A stretch of 42,394 nt of DNA from the IMG/VR virus record IMGVR_UViG_3300006990_000059, positions 1 through 42,394 of that record. One strand, 5' to 3'. The number at the start of each line of letters is the position of its first letter. The stretch's first letter is position 1. The translations under genes and the position numbers were made by a program. Positions 8,168 through 16,600 of this stretch are shown one piece after another. The notes beneath the pieces were generated by a model. The model was given only the letters and a program-made list of their open reading frames with translations, did no database searches and had not been told where the DNA came from. This DNA is from a virus.

Positions 8168-9628
8168 TCAGCAATTCCAAGCTCTTAGTGATTTTGATAG
8201 ACGATCATCGCCTGTGTTATTAGAAGGTTTTTGTCTCTTACGCATTCCTTTCATCCTTGCACAGAATGATGCTCTTCTCTTGTTACCAACTTTTTTAGAA
8301 GGTGCTTTCAGATCAGAACCAGGATTCTCTTTTTCGTAAGACTTACGTCCCTTCTCATTGAGTCCACCTTCTTTGTTCTTACCAGACTTCTTAGTCCAAG
8401 CGGCACCTTCTGCCATGAAATTTCCAAAACTCTTGACACCTTCTACAGTTATAAGCGGTTCATTTTCAATACGATCTCTTTCAAAGAAATTTGCTAATAT
8501 AGCATCAGGATAAATTTTTCTGAGTTGAATTAATACATCTTCCCTAGAAGGTCTTGTTGATGTTGGGAAGAAAAATTGAAGTGACTTATGCTGACCTCTA
8601 AAACTAAAGAAGATTGTATAAGTTCTTCCCGTTTTTTGAATTCTTTCATATTTTTCTCCAACATACTCTTCATTTGATGGAGTGACAGAAGCAATATCAA
8701 ATGTATTTGATCCGAGAGAAGTAGGACTTGAATTCATATCCCAGTTTTTTGGCCCATATGCACACTCTTCTCTAGTCTCATTCTTTTGGCACTGAGGGCA
8801 ATAACGAACATTTCCCATACCCTCTACATGTAGACTGAGATTGTCACTGAGATTTACTTCTTCTTTCTTAGTTTTCTTAACACAGTTTGGATATCTCTTT
8901 CCAAACATAGTCTTCATACCTTTTTTCTCATAACCTTTCCAACATGCTTCGCCAATCTCCACTTCTTCTTTTGTGCTATTACCCCAGTTAGCAGCACCAG
9001 CCTTACGACACTTTACTAAAGCACCAGAAGCATACGCAGAGGGCCATACAGAATAACGAGACTTGACCTTATTGTAACAAGCGTCTTTTGTTCCGCTACC
9101 TTTAGTTTTTTTGTCTTTTGCTTCTGAGACTGATAATAGGTTTTCTTCCTTCATTTTCTTTTTGTCAGTAGAAACGTAAGTTGGTTTTGCTGCACCAGAT
9201 TTTTGTTGTTGGCCAGGATCTGCTGCTTTTTTTCTTCTTTGAGCAGAAAGTCTTTCTGCTTTACTCATACTTGATCTTTTTGCTGAAGAAACACACTTAG
9301 GAGTTCCTTCTCCAGGTTTATCACTTGCACAGGTTCCACCTGTTACAACATTAACCCATCCACTTTTACCACCTTTTGATTTAGATTTACCAAACCAATC
9401 ACGTAGCCCTTCTTCAGATATTCCCCCGCCACCATTACCATTTCCACCATTGCCATTACTACTTTCACCATTACCATTACCATTCTTTTTATTTTCGGAA
9501 TCATCACCTTCTTCATCTTTTGAAAGATATCCACGAGAACCAATATGGTATCCCATAGGAATCTTCTTACATTTTTTATCTGTAAAACAGTAGTAATAAC
9601 CAATTTTACATTTCTTAGATTCCGTCAT
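8168..9628 (-). CDS. Modular mosaic of small basic/Cys domains, inserted between gp16 and gp17
   Basis: This 486-aa protein is a chain of short modules. They are a Cys-rich start (KCKIGYYYC, 7-15), an Asn/Gly linker (49-69), and a DUF5872-like basic segment (73-137, GWVNVVTGG then SKAERLSAQRRKK). Next are YNKVKSRYSVWPSAYASGAL (185-204) plus VKCRK, EACWKGYEKKGM with YPNC (227-249), and a CPQC segment (270-293). They are followed by an alpha/beta stretch with FFFPTSTRP (325-382) and a DUF6321-like tail (408-486, with RRASFCARMKGM). Such modules occur separately or in various mixtures in cyanophage proteins; I know no proven role. The high Lys/Arg content suggests nucleic-acid or capsid-interior binding. 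The gene overlaps gp16 by ATGA. [I/L]-x-E sites at 70-72 and 225-227 would fit cutting by gp21. The DUF names are from memory. Confidence 0.85.
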   Translation of the reverse strand: MTESKKCKIGYYYCFTDKKCKKIPMGYHIGSRGYLSKDEEGDDSENKKNGNGNGESSNGNGGNGNGGGGISEEGLRDWFGKSKSKGGKSGWVNVVTGGTCASDKPGEGTPKCVSSAKRSSMSKAERLSAQRRKKAADPGQQQKSGAAKPTYVSTDKKKMKEENLLSVSEAKDKKTKGSGTKDACYNKVKSRYSVWPSAYASGALVKCRKAGAANWGNSTKEEVEIGEACWKGYEKKGMKTMFGKRYPNCVKKTKKEEVNLSDNLSLHVEGMGNVRYCPQCQKNETREECAYGPKNWDMNSSPTSLGSNTFDIASVTPSNEEYVGEKYERIQKTGRTYTIFFSFRGQHKSLQFFFPTSTRPSREDVLIQLRKIYPDAILANFFERDRIENEPLITVEGVKSFGNFMAEGAAWTKKSGKNKEGGLNEKGRKSYEKENPGSDLKAPSKKVGNKRRASFCARMKGMRKRQKPSNNTGDDRLSKSLRAWNC

Positions 9629-10038
9629 TGTTGGCTTTTAAGAAATTTAGCTAGTTCTGCAGTAGACCCTACAAATAATGAATTATTCGTAATGGATTTT
9701 GGACCAGAGTCCTCATCTTTATTTAGTTCCTTCATTTTTTTCTGCAAATCTATAAGTTTATCAGTTGTATCTGCAACACTTTTTATAATCTGTCCAGCAA
9801 CTTCATATGCTCTAGGAGAATCTGACTCCTGAGCTAATTCCATAATTCCATTTAAACTTTCTTGACCCTTTTCAATTAAAGAATAAAGATTTCCTCTTGT
9901 ATATTCATAGTCTTTCTTAGACTGTTCAATTCTTTCATCAGAAACAACTGGAATAATTTCAGATTCCTTGGGAGTGATATCTATAATATCAGTTTCAGTA
10001 TTCAGAGAATCGCTAATTTTATCGAATGATTTTGACAT
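9625..10038 (-). CDS. gp16: Terminase small subunit gp16
   Basis: This 137-aa protein matches cyanophage gp16, the DNA-recognition partner of gp17. The central helical region (about 58-105) carries the recognisable SPRAYEVAGQIIKSVADTTD followed by KLIDLQKKMK, which forms the coiled coil of the oligomeric ring. The N-terminal 50 residues are acidic and polar. T4 gp16 is 164 aa. It starts 9 bases after gp15 ends, with no good Shine-Dalgarno. It overlaps the next gene by ATGA. It lies immediately after gp15 as in T4, but is separated from gp17 by two genes. Confidence 0.92.
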   Translation of the reverse strand: MSKSFDKISDSLNTETDIIDITPKESEIIPVVSDERIEQSKKDYEYTRGNLYSLIEKGQESLNGIMELAQESDSPRAYEVAGQIIKSVADTTDKLIDLQKKMKELNKDEDSGPKSITNNSLFVGSTAELAKFLKSQQ

Positions 10039-10046
10039 GACATTAA

Positions 10047-10844
10047 TTATGAATCAGTTCCTGAGGCTGGATTAAATGACTTACTATCACTAAACATTTC
10101 TAACGTTTCACTGAATCCAAAGTCGTCTCCAGGATTAGCATCAATAGGATCAGGAACAGCGGTATATCTCATTTCACGTTTAGCCGTATCTGCATCAGTT
10201 TGAGTATGATAATCAACTTGAACCTTACGAATTAGTCCATCAGTGCTTTCTGCTATAGGACCGAATAGATATGTATTAGCAGTAAACGTCAAATTATAAA
10301 TTAAGGCTCTTCTTGTTTGGAAATTTCCTTCGTATTCATCAGTCATATTGATATTATTTAATGTAATTGCAATATCTCTTTTCTCTCCTATTGAATTCAC
10401 CAAATCAACACTAACTTTAAAAGATGGTTGGAAGTATGGTAAAATTTGCTCTACTATCTGTAGAGCGTCTTCATTTAACTTTGAATATATTGATAACTGA
10501 AATTCTACGTTATAAGGAACAGGAAGAAATACCTTCTTCATGTTTTCACCATCTACAGCTTTGAAAGTTTTAGTTACATTTGACTTTCTAGATGCATCAT
10601 ATGTAATTCCCAACATTTCAAATGACATTCTTGGCAATGTTATCGCAACTGGCTTATCGAGTTGTGCCTGTTGTTCTAATCTTGCAAGAAATTTTTGTTG
10701 AGGTGCATATGCTAAAGGAACTTTTATATCACTAATTGTTCCAGAGTCATCACTCGTATGTCTTATGTGAATATCATTAAAAATAGTACCAAAGGCAACG
10801 ATTGTCTTTCGTAATATTTCGTGATAGTAATAAGTTCCTAACAT
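10047..10844 (-). CDS. gp15: Proximal tail sheath stabiliser gp15
   Basis: This 265-aa protein matches T4 gp15 (272 aa), which caps the head-proximal end of tube and sheath as a hexameric ring and joins tail to neck. The conserved start is MLGTYYYHEILRKTIVAFGT. The middle contains FLPVPYNVEFQLSIYSKLNE and the segment ending NFQTRRALIYNLTFTA, all typical of the family. A short acidic, Ser/Asp-rich tail ends the protein. The ATG overlaps the gp14 stop codon (TAATG), which gives coupled translation in the neck gene set. Confidence 0.95.
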   Translation of the reverse strand: MLGTYYYHEILRKTIVAFGTIFNDIHIRHTSDDSGTISDIKVPLAYAPQQKFLARLEQQAQLDKPVAITLPRMSFEMLGITYDASRKSNVTKTFKAVDGENMKKVFLPVPYNVEFQLSIYSKLNEDALQIVEQILPYFQPSFKVSVDLVNSIGEKRDIAITLNNINMTDEYEGNFQTRRALIYNLTFTANTYLFGPIAESTDGLIRKVQVDYHTQTDADTAKREMRYTAVPDPIDANPGDDFGFSETLEMFSDSKSFNPASGTDS

Positions 10845-12112
10845 TAGTATGTACCGAAGGGATTCGATTCTGTGAAGTCTAAGATATCATCAGCTAAGTC
10901 TTCAATCTCTTCATTTTGAGCGAATTCTATTTGAATTCCAGGATCTGATTTAAAGGCGGAGACTGTATGCGTGGCGTTAGATGTAGCGCCTACAATATTT
11001 TCTCCAGCTGTGAACGTACCACTATTTATGTACACGTCTAGGGTCTTGGCATCTTTATCGTATTTCTTGACTCTTGCTGTAGTGCCAGATAGACTTCCAG
11101 TAACAGTTCCACCAGTTCCAATTGTAGAAATTACTTCTGCAGAAGAACCAATTGAAGTGTTTGCTGAACCAGCCAAAGTTACTATAGGAGCATTCAAATA
11201 AAGTGATCCAGGATTTGTAATGGTGAGTGTTTGAACAGATCCATCACCAAGAATTGCTGTTGCAGCTGCTCCAATACCACCGCCACCACTAAACGTTATG
11301 GTTGGTGCTACTGTATATCCAGCACCAGCATTTGTGATGAGAACTTCAAAAATAGAGTTGGATGTAGTAATAGCAACAGCAGTTGCATCTGTTCCACCTA
11401 CAGGTGCAGTTGAAATTGCGACCGTTGGAGCTGATGTATAGTTATATCCATCATTATTAAGTTCAACTTTTCTAACTGATCCAGTCAGAGCAATGCCAGC
11501 AGTTGCAGTAGCATTTACACCATCTCCTGTAAGATTTATTGTAGTAATATATCCTTCATCAATAACTGCGTTATCAATCTCAGTAACTCCAGTATCAATA
11601 ATCTCATCTTCAAGTCTAAGAAGTTCACACTGTAATTGATAAACGTAATTTTCACCTAATTGATAGAATGGTTTTTCATGCTCAACATTTTTAATTTCAT
11701 ATAGTCTTTCACCAAGTGGGAAATATATTACATCACCTTCTCTAGGTCTGCTATCTAGTATGATTTCACTGGCATCTTGTTCTTTTAAGTCTTTTAAAAA
11801 CTCTACAATGTAAGTATCAAATTTTTCTCTTGAAATAGTCAAAGAAATTTCATTTCTAAGTTCTATTCCAAACTTGGTCATAATATCATTATTACCACCA
11901 TATCCCTCAAAATTATCAAGATATGCTTCGATGATAAAATTATCATCTAACTTGGACATCGTTACTTCTCTTGAGAGAGTTTCGGTGCCAATTATTTTTC
12001 TTGGGATATAATATACATCTATCCCATAGATCTTTAATTGCTCATTGATTAGATCTTGAAGCAAATATTGCTCTTGCTTTGATCCTTGTAGAAAATAGGG
12101 ATTTCTTGCCAT
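10844..12112 (-). CDS. gp14: Neck protein gp14 with inserted beta modules
   Basis: This neck protein helps join the filled head to the tail. The N-terminal 1-180 (MARNPYFLQGSKQEQYLLQD, then YGIDVYYIPRK and REGDVIYFPLGERLYEI) and the last 35 residues (IEFAQNEEIEDLADDILDF and the end NPFGTY) are the conserved gp14 parts. Between them lies an insertion of about 200 residues. It has three GxGY-type beta modules (about 184-320) and an SGTF.AGENI module (about 322-388). T4 gp14 is 256 aa, so the extra 166 residues match the insertion. Similar modules occur in gp8 and both giant tail proteins of this window. The gene starts on a TAATG overlap with gp13. Confidence 0.95.
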   Translation of the reverse strand: MARNPYFLQGSKQEQYLLQDLINEQLKIYGIDVYYIPRKIIGTETLSREVTMSKLDDNFIIEAYLDNFEGYGGNNDIMTKFGIELRNEISLTISREKFDTYIVEFLKDLKEQDASEIILDSRPREGDVIYFPLGERLYEIKNVEHEKPFYQLGENYVYQLQCELLRLEDEIIDTGVTEIDNAVIDEGYITTINLTGDGVNATATAGIALTGSVRKVELNNDGYNYTSAPTVAISTAPVGGTDATAVAITTSNSIFEVLITNAGAGYTVAPTITFSGGGGIGAAATAILGDGSVQTLTITNPGSLYLNAPIVTLAGSANTSIGSSAEVISTIGTGGTVTGSLSGTTARVKKYDKDAKTLDVYINSGTFTAGENIVGATSNATHTVSAFKSDPGIQIEFAQNEEIEDLADDILDFTESNPFGTY

Positions 12113-12951
12113 TATCCTATCATGTCCATGGGAGGTAGTTCATAATAACTAGCCATCTTATCTTCTATTTCTCTTATTTCTGAATTTCCATCTTCATAAT
12201 ATTGTCTACCGTTAAGTTCAACACCTCCAGGTAGTTTGGTTCCACTAAATTTCATCATGTTAGCACCCCACTGCCTTTTGATTAAAGCAGTTACATATCT
12301 TTTTACCCAAGTATCATTATATATTTTATTAAAATCTGATGGGTTTAAAGCACGAATACATTCAATGACGAGGTAATCGCCAGCTGACTGAGCACCCCAG
12401 TCAATATCTAGATACAATCTTCCTGATCTCTTTGAAAATCTAATTTGCTTATCTGTAGTCAATAAGAAATCAATATCTTCAAGATATCTCTTTGTCATTG
12501 TATAATTTAGAAGATCCACACTACTGAAGTAGTATAGATCGTTTAAAAATAATTGATATTTAATACTAAACATGCCACCAGAAATAGAACTGGTGTCAAA
12601 TTTGAAAATTTTATTGATTCCTAAAACAGACTCTGGTACTTTAATATAATTGTTGTTCTCTTCATAAGAAAATTCTGTTGTTAATCCAACAGATTCTGAT
12701 ACTGTTGTGGTTGTAATTCCAGTGCTTGCAGAATTACCTGGGCCCTTTCCCCTATCAATATCATCTTGTGTAATTTTATATTTCAAAAATGTCTTTTCAG
12801 ATCCATCGTAATGACGTTCTTGAAAATATTGAATAGTGTCATCAACCAAATCATCTATCTGATCATCATCCACGTTGATTTCTAAAACTGGCGCACCAAG
12901 TTTTCGTAGAGAGTAATCTATTAATTCTTGTCTTGTAGATGGTGATGCCAT
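12112..12951 (-). CDS. gp13: Neck protein gp13
   Basis: This 279-aa protein matches T4 gp13 (309 aa), a head-completion or neck protein that works with gp14. The N-terminal TRQELIDYSLRKLGAPVLEI, followed by an acidic Asp-rich helix and YFQERHYDG, is typical of the family. The C-terminal part has WVKRYVTALIKRQWGANMMK and the later PGGVELNGRQ, the most conserved section of cyanophage gp13. GGAG lies 6 bases upstream of the ATG. The stop overlaps the gp14 start (TAATG). Confidence 0.95.
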   Translation of the reverse strand: MASPSTRQELIDYSLRKLGAPVLEINVDDDQIDDLVDDTIQYFQERHYDGSEKTFLKYKITQDDIDRGKGPGNSASTGITTTTVSESVGLTTEFSYEENNNYIKVPESVLGINKIFKFDTSSISGGMFSIKYQLFLNDLYYFSSVDLLNYTMTKRYLEDIDFLLTTDKQIRFSKRSGRLYLDIDWGAQSAGDYLVIECIRALNPSDFNKIYNDTWVKRYVTALIKRQWGANMMKFSGTKLPGGVELNGRQYYEDGNSEIREIEDKMASYYELPPMDMIG

Positions 12952-12962
12952 TTTACTCCAAA

Positions 12963-13097
12963 CTAATTATTCAGTAAAATTTTTACAGATTTGCTGGTAT
13001 CATCAAGAGATGAAACTGATTTATCAGTCCTATTATTTAATAAAACTGTAGTTACAGTAGAGCTATTCTCAGTTGTGACTGTAGTTATTCCAGCCAT
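12963..13097 (-). CDS. Short Thr-rich protein, 44 aa
   Basis: This 44-codon ORF fills the space between the 118-aa gene and gp13. It begins MAGITTVTTENSSTVTTVLL and ends KSVKILLNN. Its ATG shares bases with the stop of the 118-aa gene (TAATG), the same junction used at five other places in this window. It ends 11 bases before the gp13 ATG. Thr/Val alternation suggests beta strands. No function can be assigned. Junction and spacing support real translation; the size limits confidence. Confidence 0.6.
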   Translation of the reverse strand: MAGITTVTTENSSTVTTVLLNNRTDKSVSSLDDTSKSVKILLNN

Positions 13098-13453
13098 TAT
13101 CGGGTAATTCCAGGATTAACAATCGCGGAACCTTGAACAACTCTGAGTGTTGTAGAAATACCACTCACAGTGTCTATCCCACTATTAATTACAACATCAT
13201 AAACATATCTACCACTTTTTATGGCAGATGTTTCCGTTGCACCTAAAGAAATACGAACATTTCCACCACTATCACTTGTCACCGTTGAAGTGAAAGTGTG
13301 TTTTGAAGATGACGTTGGAGTCTTTCTTAATTGAGCACTAACAGCATATCCAACCAAACTCTTGGGTGAGTTTGTTGACGCATCTTCAATGGTGAAATTT
13401 TTAGTAAAATCAGCACCTTGATTGATAATCAAGTTGTGTGAATATACTGCCAT
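13097..13453 (-). CDS. Ig-like beta protein, probable virion or tail accessory
   Basis: This 118-aa protein has a pattern often seen in phage Ig-like or BppU-N-like domains. It starts with NQGADFTKNFTIED, followed by LVGYAVSAQLRK, then IKSGRYVYDVVI, and ends with a strand VVQGSAIVNPG. These are alternating strands of a single beta sandwich. In other phages such domains sit on tails or baseplates and link fibres; the role here is inference. A late-promoter-like octamer lies 27 bases before the ATG, and the stop overlaps the 44-aa gene. Confidence 0.8.
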   Translation of the reverse strand: MAVYSHNLIINQGADFTKNFTIEDASTNSPKSLVGYAVSAQLRKTPTSSSKHTFTSTVTSDSGGNVRISLGATETSAIKSGRYVYDVVINSGIDTVSGISTTLRVVQGSAIVNPGITR

Positions 13454-13478
13454 CTTACAAGTTCATCAGGGCTCTTCA

Positions 13479-13691
13479 CTATTTATTATTATTCTCAAGG
13501 AGAGTCTTCAATATCCCCTTGATTTCAGAGAGTTCATCTTTAAGTTGACTAATCTCTTCATTTTTTCTTTCTTTTTTCTTTTTTAATTTCATGTAGTTTT
13601 CATAAGCTTGATCATCTATATTGATCACACTCCCAGTTTCTAAGTTTTTATACAAACTGGGATCTTGATCTACTTTAATATATTCAGACAT
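13479..13691 (-). CDS. Small coiled-coil protein after the 2480-aa gene
   Basis: This 70-aa protein has a short N-terminal polar part (MSEYIKVDQDPSLYKNLETG) and a long helix from about 29 to 67. That helix has a Lys-rich patch (KLKKKKERK) and heptad-like ISQLKDELSEIKGILKTLLE. It is probably an oligomeric coiled coil. It begins one base after the stop of the giant gene, so it is co-translated with it. This suggests a tail or fibre accessory or chaperone, but I do not recognise a named family. Confidence 0.8.
   Translation of the reverse strand: MSEYIKVDQDPSLYKNLETGSVINIDDQAYENYMKLKKKKERKNEEISQLKDELSEIKGILKTLLENNNK
13480..13487 (-). promoter_or_regulatory. Late promoter candidate before the 118-aa gene
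   Basis: The minus strand reads AATAAATA, 7 of 8 to TATAAATA. It ends 27 bases before the start of the 118-aa gene and overlaps the last codons of the 70-aa gene. The spacing is the same as for the exact octamer before gp8. It would start a separate late transcript for the neck and packaging genes. Confidence 0.6.
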
Positions 13692-13692
13692 T

Positions 13693-16600
13693 TTATGCTA
13701 ATGCAATGGTTCTAAGGTCATTCATTCTAGGAGCGAGACACTCATTTGTTCCACTAAACACAATCTTTATCTGATATGCAGTAAATGGTGGTAATTCATC
13801 AATACTGAATTGATACTCCCTCATTTCATCAACTGTTACAGAAATAACTTTCTGATCTGGTTTACCAGAATTTTTAGATGGATCTATGACTTGATCGCCA
13901 AAATTATCACCATCAGTATCAGTTAAGTTATCAAATCCAGGGAACAGAACAAATGATGGATTTGTGTTTCCACTATCAATTGGGAATATTCTGAAGAGTG
14001 CTCTGATGTCTGCAGATGGATCAACAAAAGCTGACGTGAACAACTTAAGTGAAGTTGCAGGGTTTTTCAGATCAATTCTATCAGAAACGTAGATTGCAGC
14101 ATGAGGATCATCTTGTATGGAATTTACTCTAGAATCGGTAGTATAATCATTAATTGGATTATCAACTCTAGATCTATCAAAGTCAATAGAGCAGTTATTG
14201 AGATAGATGAATGGTGAATAATTACTATCTGTACTCTGCAAATCAACTTCACATGTAAATGATTTGTTTCTTGGTAGACTTGTTACATTTTCTTCTTCAT
14301 TTACTTTTGAACAAACCATTTGAGGTTGGCCAAACAATAAAGTTGCATTTGGTTCAGTTGACAAGAATCCTTGATCTACGAAAGATGCTTCATTACCACC
14401 AGCACTAGTTCCAGAAATTGTTCTCACGCGAGTTTGAATTCTGGTCTTCTTAGGAGTAACAATGTCAAGTCTGCAGTTTAATCTATCAAACTGAATGTTA
14501 CCAGAAGCAAATACTTTATCACCACCAGCAATAAATTCACTTGCAAAATTCAACATGTTTGGACCTTCTCTTCTATTGCCCCTATCAATTTCAATATAGT
14601 AGGTATCAATAGTTTTATTTGCTTGGAAAACTACTGCAGAAGGAATGTCATGAACTTTGTTAATTTGAGTCAGTGAAATGTCATTGAATTCATATGGATA
14701 TACTTCGTCTCCAGTTGCATGTCTAACGGCCGTGGTTCCTTCTGCGCCTCTTGTGGCTATTCCAAGAGTGCCATTACCAATGCTGTTGTAATACATGACT
14801 TCATTATCAACCAAGATATATCCAGCAGAAGTAGTTATACCTTGGAATGTTCCATAAGGTGAAGTGTCAGCAACTCCAATAGATGTTACAGTGGCGTTAA
14901 TATCTGCATTCAATTCTGAAGGAATTCTTGTTGGATCTACATTATAGATGTCAACAACATTACGAGTGTCTTTCAGTGCATGATTTGGATGAAGAACTTC
15001 AATTACATTTCCTGAATGCAATTCATCAGAAACAATAGAAGTTCTAACTGCTGTTGTAACACCAGTATTCAAAGTTTGTGGATTTCCACTATCATCATAG
15101 TAAACTAGTGGCTCATCAACAACAAGGTGTTCACCTCTGACATTTGTAAGATAAAGTGTATCAACACCATCAATCTCAGAAATTGATATCTGAGCACCAG
15201 TACCTTTAGTCACATCTGCCGTAGTAATGCCAAGAGATTCGCCAACAATATAACCAGTTCCAGTGTTTGCAAGTGATACTGAAGATAGAACACCATCAGA
15301 AATTGTTACTGAACCTGTTGCACCAGATCCTTCTCCAGTTAATGAGAAGAAGTTTACATTACTATAAACGCCATCAGAGTATCCAATTCCAGGTAGGTTG
15401 GCTTTAATTGTTTGGAGAGTTCCTCCAACATTACCAATTACACCAGTAATAAGTGATCCAGTTCCGACCTTTCTACCAATCTGTAGAACATCCTTCATCC
15501 CTTGTGTCAATACAGTTGTAATACCAACATCAAGTTGTCTTGGTAGAGACTTAATTGGATCTTCTGGCATATCAGGAAGTTGATCACCATCCCTATCAAT
15601 ATCTGGATTGTGGAATGTAACAGTTCCGTTATCAACTAAGAAACGACACTTATTAACTCGGAACTTCATGTCTTCAAACTGACATGGTGTCCAAATAGAA
15701 CCGTTCTGTGACTTATAGAGTGAACCAGAACCATACTGTCTAGTGTATTGCTGTGATTCAGGCCCAGATAGTTCTGCAGTGTTTACAGTTTTCTCTCCAA
15801 GTTTTGCAATCCAAGCATTATACTTGATTGAAGTTGGTGCTAGAAGCACAATACAATATTCTGTTTCTGGTTCGACAGGAATTGGTGCTGTAAAAGTAAC
15901 TCTAGTAGCAACACTAGCATCATTGGAAATATTAATTTGTGATGGTTGAAGAACCACTTGTGCTTCTTGAGAAACAAGTTGTAGTGTTGGTAGACCTAAT
16001 TGAATTGTTCTTAATTCAACAGTCAATGGTGCTCTACGATCTTTTGTTGCCATGTAAATGTCAACAGAGGAAATGAATGCACCTTTTTTATCTGTTGTGA
16101 ATGACTGTGCCAGAGGGTCTCTTCTAGGAACTGGTCTTGGAATAAACCTCGGCACCTCAACGCGGACTTCCCTAAGGGTTTCCCTAATAATTCTAGGCTC
16201 AATAACTCTTGTTCTTTCAACAACCTCCCTCCTTATAATAATTTGTGGGGGTGGAAGTCTTTGCATTCTAAAGACATTGGTTTTGGTTACAGTCGTAACC
16301 GCATTCTTCGTGGTTGTTACCAGTTTTTTAATAGTTGTTGTTAATGTAGTTCTGGTAATTGTTCCTGAAGAGGTGAATGGAGCTTCTGCATCACTATGCT
16401 TAATTTGTCCAGGTAATGCAACTGTATCCTTACTATCGTTAGTTAATTTGAATACTTTGGTTCCTGTCTTAAATCTTGCATTTCTATCTTTTGGTCCAGC
16501 AAATGCAATGTTTCCATACAAACTTCCAATACCATCAGTAATCAATCTTTTCCGACGAATTGTTGCAACTGCACCACTCTTTCTACCAATAATTACATAA

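Noticed and set aside
11020-11035. Late-promoter-like TATTTATG (plus strand) inside gp14
   Set aside because: It is in mid-gene with no start codon at a useful distance; AT-rich coding DNA gives such octamers by chance.
16058-16600. 180-aa open frame on the plus strand
   Set aside because: It lies antisense inside the 2480-aa gene, over the Thr/Lys-rich segment whose codon bias removes stops in the other strand. It has no ribosome site or neighbours on that strand.
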